From a virus, in the IMG/VR virus record IMGVR_UViG_3300031403_000011, positions 1 through 60,427 of that record: DNA of 60,427 nucleotides; one strand, given 5' to 3'. A program made the position numbers and the translations under genes. The notes beneath the pieces were generated by a model. That model was not told the origin of the DNA. It searched no databases and saw only the letters and a program-made list of their open reading frames with translations. This document shows, one piece after another, positions 45,952-56,390 of this stretch. The number at the start of each line of letters is the position of its first letter. Position 1 is the stretch's first letter.

Positions 45952-46515
45952 CTACCAAGATGATGAGTAATAATATTCTCATGTACAGTCTTTGAATCAT
46001 TCAGATTCAATTTCTTTATCTAGCCATTGATATGTTTCTAGAATTGATTCAAAATAATATTCATCATAATCAGTAGATCAGAAGAATGGCCCATCTTCAC
46101 AAGGAAGATATTTCTTAACTTCTTCTGGATTAGAAATTACTTTTCAATCAGAAGTAAGTTCTGTACGAACTCAATTCTGAAATAGAGTTCCATTAGAAAC
46201 TTTACCATCTTTAAGAATAGCTTTATCTAATACAGTCTTACATAAGTTATGAAGTCTTTGTAATTGCTCATGAGATACATAGTATTCTCAGCAATCATCT
46301 TCTGAGTCTTGAACATTATCTACGAACCATTTATGAATAGCATTAGCTTTTCTCCAGTACATAGATTCTGTTTCAATGTAACATACTTTATCTAGAGGAA
46401 TATCAGTTCGTGGTTTTCAATCACGAGAAATATTAATAATGTTATGCTTATTGAGATCATCATGTTCCCAATTTTTAACATAGAACTTTTGTCTCATATA
46501 CATATCTAATCACAT
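45952..46515 (-). CDS. Conserved MGLDMY-type phage protein, 187 aa
   Basis: N-terminal MGLDMYMRQKFYVKNW, internal RKANAIHKWFVDNVQD, DDCGEYYVS and FFGSTDYDEYYFESIL match a family of uncharacterised phage and bacterial proteins that share these blocks. No catalytic function is known to me. Six glycines in these blocks are TGA-coded. Confidence 0.75.
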
Positions 46516-46526
46516 AGGTGTAATAT

Positions 46527-47657
46527 TTAAAAAGGTAAATTTAAAAGCTTTATAGGATTGCCCCATACTTCTTGTGTCATTCAGTATACTTCATCTATAC
46601 CATATCATCTGTCAGAGTGATCTATATATAATTCATAATAGTCATGTACAGAATCAAGTGGTTGTTTAAGTATTACTGAAAAGTCTCTAAGTAGAGTACA
46701 TTCCATCATAGATCAAGATCAAGTAGAGTCATCAAATAATCCACAGGTATTACCTGCAGGAATAGTGATAGCTATTTGTTCTTCGTGTTCTAACTCTCTA
46801 AGATCTACACAATCTAGTGTAGCCATAAAGGTCAGATGATTACATGTACCTACAGATTCATTGAGCTCTGATATGAAGTCTTCGTACTTTACGAATTCCA
46901 TTCAGTCTCTTTGTTTCTTTATTGGCCAATTTAATTTAGGACCAGTATCTAATCAGTCAGCTTGCATAAGCTTCTGGAGTTTACGAGGATTGAGATTAAG
47001 AGCATCTACTATTTGTTTGAATATATCTTCATACTGATATCCAGTTTGAGAATACATATGAGCAGATGGCATGATATCATAATTACTACAGAGTTCTATT
47101 CTAACATTTACTTTCGTATTCTTAAGAATATCTGTAGTAGGATCTGAATCATTTCTATCATAGATAGTATCTCTGATTATATCATAGTTTCTGTCATCAT
47201 CTATCCATTCTTGTTCTTCATTAGTAAGTTTTAGATTTTCTATAGCTTCATTCATAGAATGAAATTCTTGTTCTTCATACCAATTCCAGATCTTTTCTTG
47301 GAGAGATTCTAATGATTGATCATCAAATACTTTCTGGAGATCATTAGGTCTATCAGATAAATCTTCTCTATAATCTACATAGGTAAGATTGTAATCTTTA
47401 TCTAGCTTTGCTATTATTTGATTTTTAATAGTAGCATCTCTAGTGTCTATAGCTTTGATAAGTATATCAATAATTTCTGAGTAAGGTCTATTAGAGAATT
47501 CTTCTCAGATAAAATTGTTTTTTATTTCTGGCATAGATATCCAGACTAGATATTGCAATGCATTTTTTTCATTAAGATCTAAGCATGTATCTATAAGAAG
47601 TTGTGAATGCAAATTGTTTGCTACTAAGCAATTTATAATTCTTTGTTTGTCTGTCAT
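46527..47657 (-). CDS. Unknown protein, 376 aa
   Basis: The N-terminal half is helical (MTDKQRIINCLVANNLHSQL). The C-terminal half has LDCVDLRELEHEEQIAITIP, then GNTCGLFDDSTGSGSMMEC and GYGIDEVYGMTQEVWG, resembling a beta-rich domain that recurs in phage proteins of unknown role. No TGA between 46953 and 47657 except one near EEFSNRP. No known catalytic motif. Confidence 0.65.
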
Positions 47658-47667
47658 AAAAATATAA

Positions 47668-47952
47668 TTAAGATTTAAAATTTCTATAGGTTAAAGATAT
47701 ATCATTATGATTTATTAGAATTGATTTATCTTTAGAATACAATAATAAATTATGTATTACTTTTTCTAGTATATCATTATCTACATGATCAATGAATGGG
47801 CTAGTAATAACTTTATCCCATCTTCAAGTCACAGCATTATCATATGCTATCCTACGATAACAATGATTCTGTAATTGTAGTTGTGGATATATATATGGTA
47901 GCTCAGTAGTAATCATATATATAACTTGTTTGTATAATCTAGGACAATCCAT
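47668..47952 (-). CDS. Conserved phage-type small protein, 94 aa
   Basis: MDCPRLYKQVIYMITTELPY and NHCYRRIAYDNAVTGRWDK match a recurrent short phage protein with an NHCxxRIAYDN-like block; function unknown to me. The C-terminus is a strand (SILINHNDISLTYRNFKS). Confidence 0.65.
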
Positions 47953-47972
47953 AAGATGTAATTAATAAAATA

Positions 47973-48701
47973 TTATCTTTGGTAACCGAACCAGTATTCT
48001 CAATTTATATGAGATTCATATTCATTACCATCATATGGGTTTAATGCTTCTCATCTTTCAGATGGAGAGAATATAACTTCTTGAGATACAGTAATAGTTC
48101 AATCATCTGATTGTCTTATATAAGGACCTCATGAATTTAATTGAGCTATTCCTATATCATCTATTAAATTTTCTACATAATCATAATGCATATCATCAGC
48201 TTCATCATCTGTGACGATGGCCCAATCATTTCATTCTGCTGAGAATTCTTTACGATTAGAATCATATTCTACATCATCTAAAGATTCAATAGAAAGATCT
48301 GTAATATCTATAAGAGCGAGAAGTCTATCTACTTCTACTGAAAGATCATTAGCTTTAGCTATTACAATTCTATCTACAGATAATCCCATATCATTTATAT
48401 TTATAGGATCAGAATATGTATCATCTTCAATTGATTCAATAAATGAAATACAATGTTCTAATGTAATTAGGATTCATTCATCTACTTCTTTGAGATGATT
48501 TGATTCCCATAGTTCTATAAGTTCTTTCTGATACTCATTATCTGGAACTATATAATCTAGACATTGTCATCCATGTCATTTGAATTCAGCAGACATAGTA
48601 AGTTCTGGGTATCAGTTTCTATGTGTGATCTCAATTTTAACAATAGCTTTATCTCAGTTCTCATCGTGGAATGTAAGAGTCTTTTTCATTGCTTCTATCA
48701 T
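47973..48701 (-). CDS. Conserved phage-type protein, 242 aa
   Basis: N-terminal MIEAMKKTLTFHDENGDKAI and HRNGYPELTMSAEFKGHGGQ resemble a common phage family with a MKKTLTFxDE...GYPEFTMS pattern. Acidic overall (DDEADDMHYDYVENLIDD). Last residues NGEYWFGYQR. Function unknown. Confidence 0.65.
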
Positions 48702-48726
48702 AATAATATATGATTAGTAAAATAAA

Positions 48727-49137
48727 TTATTTTTGAATTTGTGATTCAACCCATTCAAGTGCTGCGTAATATCATGCAGTAAAATCTGCTTGAGATCAGA
48801 ATCATTCGTTACAAGCTATATCTATAACAAGTTCTCACATAGCTGTATCTTGTTCTTCCTCAGTTTTATATTGCTCACGAATTTCTTTTATATCAGAATC
48901 AGATAATTCATCTGTACATTCTGCTGCATCAGCTATAGTAGAATCCATATTAGATTTAATTTTATGAATAAGAGATTGTTCTAATTTCATAAGCTCTTTG
49001 AGTTCTACAGCTTTTTCATATATATGTCATTCTCTTCCTCATTCATCTTCTTCGGATTCTTGCCAATGAGTATATTCGTTTTCCATTATATATCGGAGTA
49101 TGTCAGAAAGTAGTTCTATTGAGTTTTGATTTAGCAT
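48727..49137 (-). CDS. Unknown acidic helical protein, 136 aa
   Basis: Begins MLNQNSIELLSDILRYIMEN. Strongly acidic with ADAAECTDELSDSDIKEIRE and a C-terminal TAGYYAALEWVESQIQK helix. No family recognised. Confidence 0.65.
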
Positions 49138-49146
49138 TATAAATAA

Positions 49147-49449
49147 TTAAATATTAAATTCGTCTTTAAGAATTTCAAGAACTTCTGGAAGAGTTCTTCT
49201 TCTCATAGTGTATAGATTATCCTTTCAGGATATATATACAAATGGTCTATGTTCTATTCCATCAAATGTTTCATCAAAAGATATTGTTATATAACAATCT
49301 TCTAGATCTTCATGTATGAAGTCTATCTCTTGATCCTTTCATTCATCATATGAAGTCTTTAGTATAGATCATATATTGAAGTCTGGATTAGTAACATGTG
49401 GAACTACTGTATACATATTGTATCACAGGTGTAATCATTTCATGGGCAT
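49147..49449 (-). CDS. Unknown protein, 100 aa
   Basis: MPMKGLHLGYNMYTVVPHVT to LKDEFNI. Beta-rich with ITISFDETFDGIEHRPFVY. Preceded by a terminator-like hairpin (49463-49483) and AT-rich leader. No family recognised. Confidence 0.6.
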
Positions 49450-49462
49450 ATAGTAAATAAAT

Positions 49463-49483
49463 AAAAAGCCCCCAGATGGGAGC
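49463..49483 (-). terminator. Terminator-like hairpin
   Basis: On the minus strand GCTCCC-ATCT-GGGGGC followed by TTTTTATTTATTT. It sits between the 117- and 100-residue genes. A partial promoter-like element (GTCTACAAAGG, 49527-49537) lies upstream inside the 117-residue gene. Confidence 0.8.
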
Positions 49484-49489
49484 ATAAAA

Positions 49490-49843
49490 TTATATGAGTC
49501 TTTTTTTCCGTTGAGCTTTTTCAATACCTTTGTAGACACAGGACTTATCCTGTATGCGATTTCTATGTTTGTTATCTTCTACTCACTTTATCCAATAATG
49601 ATAAGTGATTATAGTAACAGAATTCTTAGATGTTTTAAATGTAAATGTATGTCACTTAGATGTAATAGAATGAGTACCTATTCATGACGAGTATACAGCT
49701 ATAGGATATCAGTTAAAAGTTTCTTCCCTGCAAAGCTTATTGAACTTTGATTTTATATATTTTTTAGCTTTAGGGTAAGTCTTTATTTTTCTGATATATT
49801 CTATAACTCTATCACAAGCATGATCTGTTATATTTATTCTCAT
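49490..49843 (-). CDS. Unknown basic protein, 117 aa
   Basis: Begins MRINITDHACDRVIEYIRKI. Lys/Arg-rich, with strands SITSKGHTFTFKTSKNSVTI and a C-terminal basic tail. The opening resembles small toxin-like or nuclease-like folds (DHACDRV...), but no catalytic set is clear. Its ATG overlaps the upstream stop (TAATG). Confidence 0.6.
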
Positions 49844-50136
49844 TATAATCTTTGTTTATAAAGTTCTAGGAAATCTTTATTGGTATCATAGATATCAATA
49901 AGTTCCGGTGTAGTGAAGTTCTCCATAATATTTATGATAGCTTCATCCTCAGTCTTTAAACATCATTTACATAATTTATCTTTGAGTAACCATTCTTTTA
50001 ATCAGACTATTATATTCTGATCTGATTTATCTATAAGCATAATCTGCAAATGAAGTGTTCACTTGCATCATGCTTTAGATTTATATTCACAGTCTACACG
50101 AATAAAAAATTGCTCGTTGTATTTTTTTGTTATCAT
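49843..50136 (-). CDS. Unknown protein, 97 aa
   Basis: With TGA as glycine the frame opens at ATG 50134-50136 (MITKKYNEQFFIRVDCEYKS), overlapping the upstream gene stop (CTATGATAA), and runs through an internal Met to TAA 49843-49845. Helical C-terminus (FTTPELIDIYDTNKDFLELY). CKG repeats (AGCKG, LCKGC) might bind metal. No family recognised. Confidence 0.55.
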
Positions 50137-50477
50137 AGGATAGTAATCTTAGGATTAGTTTTTTCAAACTCTTTAAACATCCTAAGTCTAAGACTTTCTA
50201 ATTGTGCTTCTGGGAATCATTGTTTGTTTTCATAGAAGAGTCAGTAAGTAACTGAGAATATTCTTGATAGATATGAATCATCTAAATCATGAGATGGTTC
50301 TAATCCCATAGCCATAACATAATTCATAGCAATGAAATACTTATATAGGAATTCTTCAAAGTCGTCAGTAATTGTTTCAAGCCTTTTGTAGTCAGTAGAT
50401 AATAGAACTTGTAAGCTCATTCTATCTGAATCAAATTTAACTCTTACCATGTCTTCGTTATCTTTTTCATTTTCCAT
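50130..50477 (-). CDS. Unknown protein, 115 aa
   Basis: MENEKDNEDMVRVKFDSDRM, then a helical core (DFEEFLYKYFIAMNYVMAMG) and a basic C-terminal helix (QLESLRLRMFKEFEK). Overlaps the Pif1-like helicase stop by 20 bases. May be a helicase partner by position only. Confidence 0.6.
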
Positions 50478-51621
50478 AATTTTTTACATATAAATTTTCT
50501 AAAGTTTTTGCTCTACTAAGTCATACATATATTTCATTATGAGAAAGATCCCCTACATTATGAAATACAACTCTATCCAGAGTTAATCATTGTGTCTTAT
50601 GGATAGTAGAAGCCCAAGCAAGCTTGAGAGGTATCTGATAAAACTTTCATAGTATCTCTTGTCATCTAGATGTATATCAAACCTGCTCCCATTTATTAAT
50701 CATAATAGGATGCTGCTTTCATTTTACATCTATGATCACTCATCACTTTACGAACTTTACTACTTTTCACAATGTTCCATTCTTGAGCTCACTATCTATA
50801 TTAGCTGTGACCATTACTAATGCATCTACTTTAAGTAGTAACTTTATTGGAGTAATACAATTCTTTAAATTGAAAGTTCATGTAGTAACTCAAGTATAAG
50901 TTTTTTGTGCTGTGTCTAGTAATGCTATAGCTTTAGCATTGTGTGCATCTACCATACGATTATATGGTATGATATGTATAGAGTTATTCCATACATCTGG
51001 AGTGATATCTGTTTGTATTTTAGATACAGCCTCCAATTTATTATCACGAACATCTTGAAGTATATCAAGAAATTCTGGATTATCTTGTCGGAATATTTTA
51101 GTAAGGAATATTTCCTTAAATCATTTGTAACATCTAGCATTATCAAATGTAAGTTCTCCATATTGTTTCTTAAATCATTCTATGATTTCTTTATCCATAT
51201 TTGTATGAGGTACATATACCGGTTGTAATTGAGCTTTATCTCATACAACGATTATCTGTATACCTCCAAAAGGAAGAGATGAATCTGCATAGTGTCTAAG
51301 GAACTTATCTATCTGATCAAATTGATCTGGGCCTATCATTGATATCTCGTCTATGACTATAAGCTTTACAGCTCTCCAGTCTAGATCAGAGTATCATGGA
51401 GACTTATTAAATTGAAGTCAAAATATTCTAAATACAGAATGCATAGTAACTCCTCATATATTAATAGCAGAGATACCTGTAGATGATGTAAGGATAACAT
51501 TATGTTTTCCAACTTCTTCTACATACTGCTTTAATACATAGGACTTACCAGTACCTGCATATCATGTAAGGAATATATTAACTCAAGATCTAGCTTCTTT
51601 TAAGAATTGTTCTTGAGTCAT
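50458..51621 (-). CDS. Pif1/Dda-like SF1 helicase, 387 aa
   Basis: P-loop LTGYAGTGKSYVL (residues 18-30; G20 encoded by TGA), Walker B LIVIDEISMIG (about residue 85), GGIQIIVVGDKAQLQP with motif III, and C-terminal WASTIHKTQGLTLDRVVFHN with YVGLSRAKT. This set is typical of SF1B 5'-3' helicases of the Pif1/RecD2/Dda group. T4 Dda-like enzymes help initiate and restart replication. It starts inside the end of the HslV-like gene (22-base overlap). Confidence 0.92.
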
Positions 51622-52142
51622 TTGTTGTTAAAATTAATTTCTAAAAGATTAAACTCTTTTGAGATTTTGGGATCAAGTCTTTGATTAATTGTGTAATACA
51701 TTACTCAATAGTTTACTTGGTTTTCGCATTGCTTCTCATATTCATATATAGATTTAGCATAGAGATATCATGAACCTATAGAGAAGAAAGGATTATCTTC
51801 TCACATAATAGAACATGCAGGTCATTCTATAATCATACATTCGTTATGAGTTATAACAAGCATATCAATAAGATACTTTCACTCACAATATGTATCTTTA
51901 ATATATTCAGCAAATTTAATAAAATTTACTGATGATATTTTTTCCTTTCCATATACATGAGTGTAAGCAGCTTGAAGTGTTGTGTCTGGAATATGTCTTC
52001 ATGCTATTGAGATGTATACATTACCACTAAGTTTGAGAACCTTATTCATATTCTCAACCATAGTATGTCATCCTGTTGCATATTTATCTGATGTAATAAT
52101 GTAATTGCGATCAGATAATCTTTCACATGTTACAAGAGTCAT
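51600..52142 (-). CDS. HslV/proteasome-beta-like Ntn hydrolase candidate, 180 aa
   Basis: Removing Met leaves Thr as first residue (M-TLVTCERLSDRNYIITSDK), as in HslV and proteasome beta subunits. Later blocks fit the fold: NKVLKLSGNVYISIAGRH (HslV has a KV..L...VLAGFAGG-type block), MLVITHNECMIIEGP and FFSIGSGYLYAKS (HslV: ILAIGSGGNYA). Length matches HslV (about 175). A Lys near position 33 equivalent is not certain. No HslU-like ATPase was seen. The protein might be a self-compartmentalising protease, or a fold relative without activity. It overlaps the Pif1-like gene. Confidence 0.6.
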
Positions 52143-52144
52143 AA

Positions 52145-52348
52145 TTAAATATATTTAGGGGATGTAAATTCTTGAATATACATTTCATATATGACAGTAA
52201 TAAACCAAATAGAATAGAGAGCATAGAATACCCCCATTCACATTGGTCATACTTGTAGGAATGTAAGTCATACATACATAAAGAATGCATTAAATATCGG
52301 AAGTCTTGTTGGGAGATACTTAGGATGTATCTTAGTTTTGTTTTCCAT
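52145..52348 (-). CDS. Small two-TM membrane protein, 67 aa
   Basis: MENKTKIHPKYLPTRLPIFN with hydrophobic segments FNAFFMYVGLTFLQVGPMG and VFYALYSIWFITVIYEMYI. Likely inner-membrane. It overlaps the nuclease gene end by 17 bases. Function unknown. Confidence 0.55.
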
Positions 52349-52931
52349 GTTCTAGCAAGGTAAAAAAATAATGACTAAGTTCTAGAAATAATTCTTTATA
52401 GAAGTATTCAGAACTAATAACTTTGAATTCTTTATCTGATAGATGAACTAATACTCATGGTCTATCATTTAGAAATTCATAACCTCAAAGTTGTAATAGG
52501 TATTTAAGAGATGTATTCATACTAGATTTATAATCTGCATTGGTAGGTATGATTCATAATTTTCATACTACATCAATGGTTCATTGTATGGTGCATTCCT
52601 CTCAATGTACAAATATAGATTTCCTATATTTAGTTTCAGTAGATTCTATAGTAACATCATATAATACTTGAAACTTAGTAATTTGTTTATGTTGTGTCTT
52701 GGATTTACCAAGAGCAAAATCCTCAGCTTCGTTGTGAATTCTTGTTCATCTTTCACAGGCTTTAGATAATGCTTCTTTGTAATTCCTTTTAACATACTCA
52801 AATCATGGATCTACTATGAGTCATAGGATAGTAGTAACAGATGGAATACCATCGTTATATCTATCCCAATCCCAATCAATAGATTGTTTTAATTTGAATC
52901 AGTTCTGATCACAGAATTCTTGTATGTTCAT
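52332..52931 (-). CDS. PD-(D/E)XK nuclease (Cas4/RecB-like), 199 aa
   Basis: Shows the PD-(D/E)XK order: GTRIHNEAEDF (about residues 65-75), GTIDVVGKLG (catalytic Asp, about 118), NADYKSSMN (D-x-K, about 129) and a following helix LKYLLQLGGYEF with the Q..Y signature of Cas4/RecB-type nucleases. It probably acts as an exonuclease in recombination with the SbcC-like or Pif1-like proteins. No Cys cluster for Fe-S is evident. Confidence 0.82.
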
Positions 52932-52940
52932 AATTATTTA

Positions 52941-54062
52941 TTAGTAAGGAGCTCAGTTTTGTACTGCAGCATTTGCTCATTTGTTTTGATTAAATATTGC
53001 TTCTGCTCAAGCTACAGTAATTTCTTCTGTCTCAGCATCTTGAACTTCTTCTTCACTTCCAGATGCAATAGCTTTTTGATTAGTAGAAGAGTAATCTTGA
53101 TATGCTTCTTGAAGAGTAGCTTTCCCTCATTCAACTGAGATAATTTTCATAGGAGTAGGGTTTCCGAAACTATTTTCAAAGTGTTGTTCTTGTAGTCCAT
53201 GTATATATTCTACATCATCTATATTAGATCCAAGCATCATTTGAAGAGCTTCATAATCTATATGACTTAGGAAGTTTCCTTTCTCATTCTTAGTAATAGA
53301 ATGTTTCACTATTACTTGAGACTCAGCTATAGATCTTACAGCTTTCATAGAGTTTGATTCTCTCACTTTATTAAATTCTGGAAGAGCTTTATCAATTGCA
53401 GCGAGAAGAGTTCCGTCTGCAGCATCACATCTTTCTTGAGCATCATTATCCCAAGTAATACCGAAGTATTGTGGTTTCATGAATGTTCTAAAGTATTCAT
53501 CTTTATGTTCTCCAGAAGTGAATCTTCCGTAGACTACAAATGATTTAGAGAGTTCTGATGAATCATAAGGTCTTCCCTCTACAGTTTTACCTTGCTTGTA
53601 GAAGAAGTTCATATCTCCATTAAGAATTTTAGATTTGATCATAGCTTGGAATCCTTGTTTATCAAAGAATCAAAGTATGTTTCTACCTCATCTTAAACCG
53701 ATAGGTTGTTCTTTACTAGTGAAACGAGAGTATTCATTCGTAGTAAAGTATACAGCTTCATTAGCTGTAAATCATGAGTTGTCTACAGGGTAGCATTGTC
53801 CAGAGAATACTTCTAGAATAGAGAGAATGTTATAAGAGATAGGTCACTCTATAAACTTTACTTCTCCAGTAGATGCTTCTTTGATCTGGAACTTTCCTGC
53901 TTTCTCTGGATCTGGTTCTTTTCAAGGAGCAGGGTTATAAACTTTCAGAGTATGTATTTGAGCCATAACTGACTCAGTTGCTTGAGATCATCCAGAGTTC
54001 TCTAGCATACTCATATCTGGCATCGCTACTGCTGTTGTAGCTTTAGTGGTATCTTGTGTCAT
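52941..54062 (-). CDS. Abundant early protein, SSB/annealing candidate, 373 aa
   Basis: Begins MTQDTTKATTAVAMPDMSML. A folded middle (GFFDKQGFQAMIKSKILNG; VYGRFTSGEHKDEYFRTFM) is followed by an acidic, Ala/Glu-rich tail (GSEEEVQDAETEEITVAGAE). It has very few TGA codons across 373 residues and sits directly behind promoter-like element D, both signs of high expression. It neighbours the nuclease. An acidic tail after a compact domain fits single-strand-binding proteins, but this is inference. Confidence 0.6.
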
Positions 54063-54094
54063 ATAAACAAAGATTAGAATGTAAAAAGGCTGTT

Positions 54095-54147
54095 AGGCCA
54101 AGGTGTTATATTTCCCTGTTGGGATTTAGAACTATAATTTTGTAGAC
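54095..54147 (-). promoter_or_regulatory. Promoter-like element copy D plus leader stems
   Basis: GTCTACAAAAT (54137-54147, minus) covers the last codons of the 119-residue gene, 75 bases before ATG 54062. Short stems (CCC-AACA-GGG; GGC-CTAACA-GCC) and a T-run follow. Confidence 0.6.
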
Positions 54148-54491
54148 TCTTGTTTTAAGCTTTCAGTTATTTCATTCATCATTTTATTGTATTCATCTAT
54201 AACTACTATGTAATCTATTTCTTTATACTCTTTTATTTTCTCAAGCCTATCAAGTAATTCTTTTGATATGAATGTATCACATCATGTAACTATCAATCAT
54301 ATATTCTCATCTACTAATAAATCTCATAGCATTGCTCTTCCAATAACATTATTGTATTGTCCAAGAAATTCTATTTTATATTCTCACTCATAGTGTTCTA
54401 CGAATACATAGTCTTCTGCATATGTTCAATACTTCTTTGTTTCTGCATCATTTAGTTTTTCATGATGGTCTATGAATTCTTGTATTTTCAT
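54132..54491 (-). CDS. Unknown protein, 119 aa
   Basis: MKIQEFIDHHEKLNDAETKK, then an alpha/beta core with GLIVTGCDTFISKELLDRLE and IDYIVVIDEYNKMMNEI, which looks Rossmann-like. Ends KQEST-KL with stop TAG. The coding tail carries the promoter-like element. No family recognised. Confidence 0.6.
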
Positions 54492-54661
54492 TATGCAAAT
54501 ACTTTAGAATCTAAAGCATCGTGTTCTACTAGGTTTTCTGCAGCTTGATTGTGATTCATTTTTCAGAATGAATGTTCGTATCATTTTTGTTTAGTAATGA
54601 ATACAGGTCATATACCTGCAGCGATTGCTATCAATGTATTTCTGAATCTTGAATCTTCCAT
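54491..54661 (-). CDS. Small protein, 56 aa
   Basis: MEDSRFRNTLIAIAAGIGPV to LDSKVFA, with a short hydrophobic segment (LIAIAAGIGPVFI) that may be membrane-associated. Stop overlaps the next ATG (TAATG). Function unknown. Confidence 0.5.
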
Positions 54662-54915
54662 TATGTATATTTTAAATTGTTAAGATGAATATCAGTAAGA
54701 ACATCAACTCAAATAATATCTTTATTTGAGTGACATTTCCTACAAAGAGCCATAAGGTTTTCTATTTTGTCTTGTTCATCTTTATTATTTTTTCAGAACT
54801 GAGATCGTTCTATTAAGTGATCTATATCACATGGATGTTTTCAACAATTTTCACAATTGATTTCATGAGGCATCAATCAAAAGTATTGTAGGTAAACCTT
54901 GATATGGTTTTGCAT
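54661..54915 (-). CDS. HNH endonuclease, 84 aa
   Basis: A compact HNH domain: structural zinc CENC and CRKC pairs, DIDHLIERSQF (catalytic DH) and NLMALCRKCHSNK (the N and H). It could be a free-standing homing-type enzyme or a packaging-associated HNH, though it lies far from terminase. It starts 2 bases before the upstream stop. Confidence 0.85.
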
Positions 54916-54917
54916 AA

Positions 54918-55142
54918 TTAACTTTTAGTGAATCAAGAACATGAGCGACATTCTCATTTGCATTTATCTATAAATCAGAATAACTCAAGCACTCAGCATT
55001 TACATGTATAGTAATATGCTGTTGCTGTAAGAACTGATTTATTTTTTCATGCTCACATCTCTAACATTTTAGTAGGCATAGATGTAACCATTTCTTTTGT
55101 AAGAGAATACTTCTCTAACATAGCTGTAATAAATTTATTCAT
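54918..55142 (-). CDS. Small zinc-ribbon protein, 74 aa
   Basis: MNKFITAMLEKYSLTKEMVT, then YTCKCG...DKCKGECRSCSG, a four-cysteine zinc ribbon (about residues 47-68). It resembles small nucleic-acid-binding proteins. Directly precedes the HNH gene. Confidence 0.6.
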
Positions 55143-55143
55143 T

Positions 55144-55686
55144 TTATATTTCTTCAAGAACTAAAATATAATCATTGAGATTCTTTCATTCTTTAGCCAT
55201 CTTCTCAAGTCGCATTACGACTTCTGAATCTATAGAGAATTTAAGAGTTCTATTATTAGAATCTTTCATCTCAGTTACACGACCATTGAATTCATATTCT
55301 CCTGCAGCTTTACGATCTCTCATATACTGATTGTGAATACCTGCCATTCTTTTTACGAATGTTTCATCAGTATCTTTAAGAACTTGCTGAGGTTTCTTAA
55401 TGTTTTCATACTCAGATCTGAGTGAAACATTATAAGATTTAGGAGATAGAATTATATGACATACATAATTCATCTTAAGAAGTTTTGGGAGATCTCTTAC
55501 TTTGAACGATATAGTCCAGAAGTAATCTTTATCCATCTTAGCTTCTTTGAATTCTGGTACAGTATGATGGCCCATAATACCAGTATCAATTACAAGGAGT
55601 TCTACTCATTGCTGCAATTCTTCTGATACATGTTCCATATCTTCCATCATAACTTTCTCTTCCTCAATAGGAGTACGATCAAACAT
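55144..55686 (-). CDS. Unknown protein, 180 aa
   Basis: Begins MFDRTPIEEEKVMMEDMEHV. The middle (DKDYFWTISFKVRDLPKLLK) and YNVSLRSEYENIKKPQQVL suggest an alpha/beta domain; basic stretch YMRDRKAAGEYEFNGRV. TGA-free over 130 codons, so probably well expressed. A terminator lies upstream. No family recognised. Confidence 0.65.
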
Positions 55687-55701
55687 AATAAATATGTTAG
55701 T

Positions 55702-55729
55702 AAATAAAATATAGCTTGTAGTAAGCTAT
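55702..55729 (-). terminator. Terminator-like hairpin
   Basis: ATAGCTT-ACTAC-AAGCTAT on the minus strand, then ATTTTATTT. It separates the RusA-like gene from the 180-residue gene. The region 55730-55780 holds no gene. Confidence 0.7.
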
Positions 55730-55780
55730 GCCCTATGGTCATAGATAAGTATAACCACAGAGCATAACCTTTTAGTTATG

Positions 55781-56158
55781 TTATATTATTTCTATTTCCA
55801 TACGAGGATTCTTTGTATCTTTTCCTCATACTGTAGTATGTTTTTCTATAAAGTATTTCATATTGTCATCTGGAACGCATCACAGTTCCACGAGAGTGTC
55901 GTTAAAGAACTTAGAGAGTACAGCATCCCAATTATCTAAATCGGATATTCTAGCATAGTATATAGTGAGACATAGACCATATGGAGTTTTAAATGTTTTT
56001 CATTTAAGTTGATCCTGTATTATTTCTTTGAATTTAATTTTAACTTGATTACTCATAATGAAATGACAGTTTCTGTACCAGTTCATATTGAGTGATACTT
56101 TTTTGTTCTTCATTGTTTTTCTTTCAAGCTCAATGTAGAGAGGACAGATAATTTTCAT
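55781..56158 (-). CDS. RusA-like Holliday junction resolvase, 125 aa
   Basis: Contains ISDLDNWDAVLSKFFNDTL and GCVPDDNMKYFIEKHTTVG, matching the D-x-D-N ... DD pattern of RusA resolvases, and a suitable length (RusA about 120). It would cleave junctions before packaging or in recombination with the SbcC-like and nuclease proteins. No TGA in the first 60 residues. Overlaps the upstream stop (TAATG). Confidence 0.75.
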
Positions 56159-56322
56159 TATTTTAATTTTAGGTTAGTGAATGATTTGCACTTAGTACAT
56201 ATCATATTGTGGACGATACCAGTCTTTCATCTATTGAAAGTTCTGAATCTAATAGGAGCATTACAGCACTCTGATCTATATCAAAGTAAGTAAGTCATTA
56301 TTCTTTTCCATAGGTTTTTCAT
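56158..56322 (-). CDS. Small zinc-ribbon protein, 54 aa
   Basis: MKNLWKRIMTYLLGYRSECC with CCNAP and ICTKC, a CC...CxxC zinc-binding pattern. Basic N-terminal helix. Located just before the RusA-like gene. Function unknown. Confidence 0.55.
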
Positions 56323-56390
56323 ACATACAAGATTAAATAAATATAACTCTAACATATATAGTTATATACTTATTGAATAACAATGCAAAT

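Noticed and set aside
49527-49537. Fifth copy of the promoter-like element (GTCTACAAAGG)
   Set aside because: Only nine of eleven bases match and it lies inside a gene 3' end; kept as a partial match, not counted as an element.
50941-51228. Overlapping frames on both strands in the helicase gene
   Set aside because: Shadows of the Pif1-like gene, which has full motif support.
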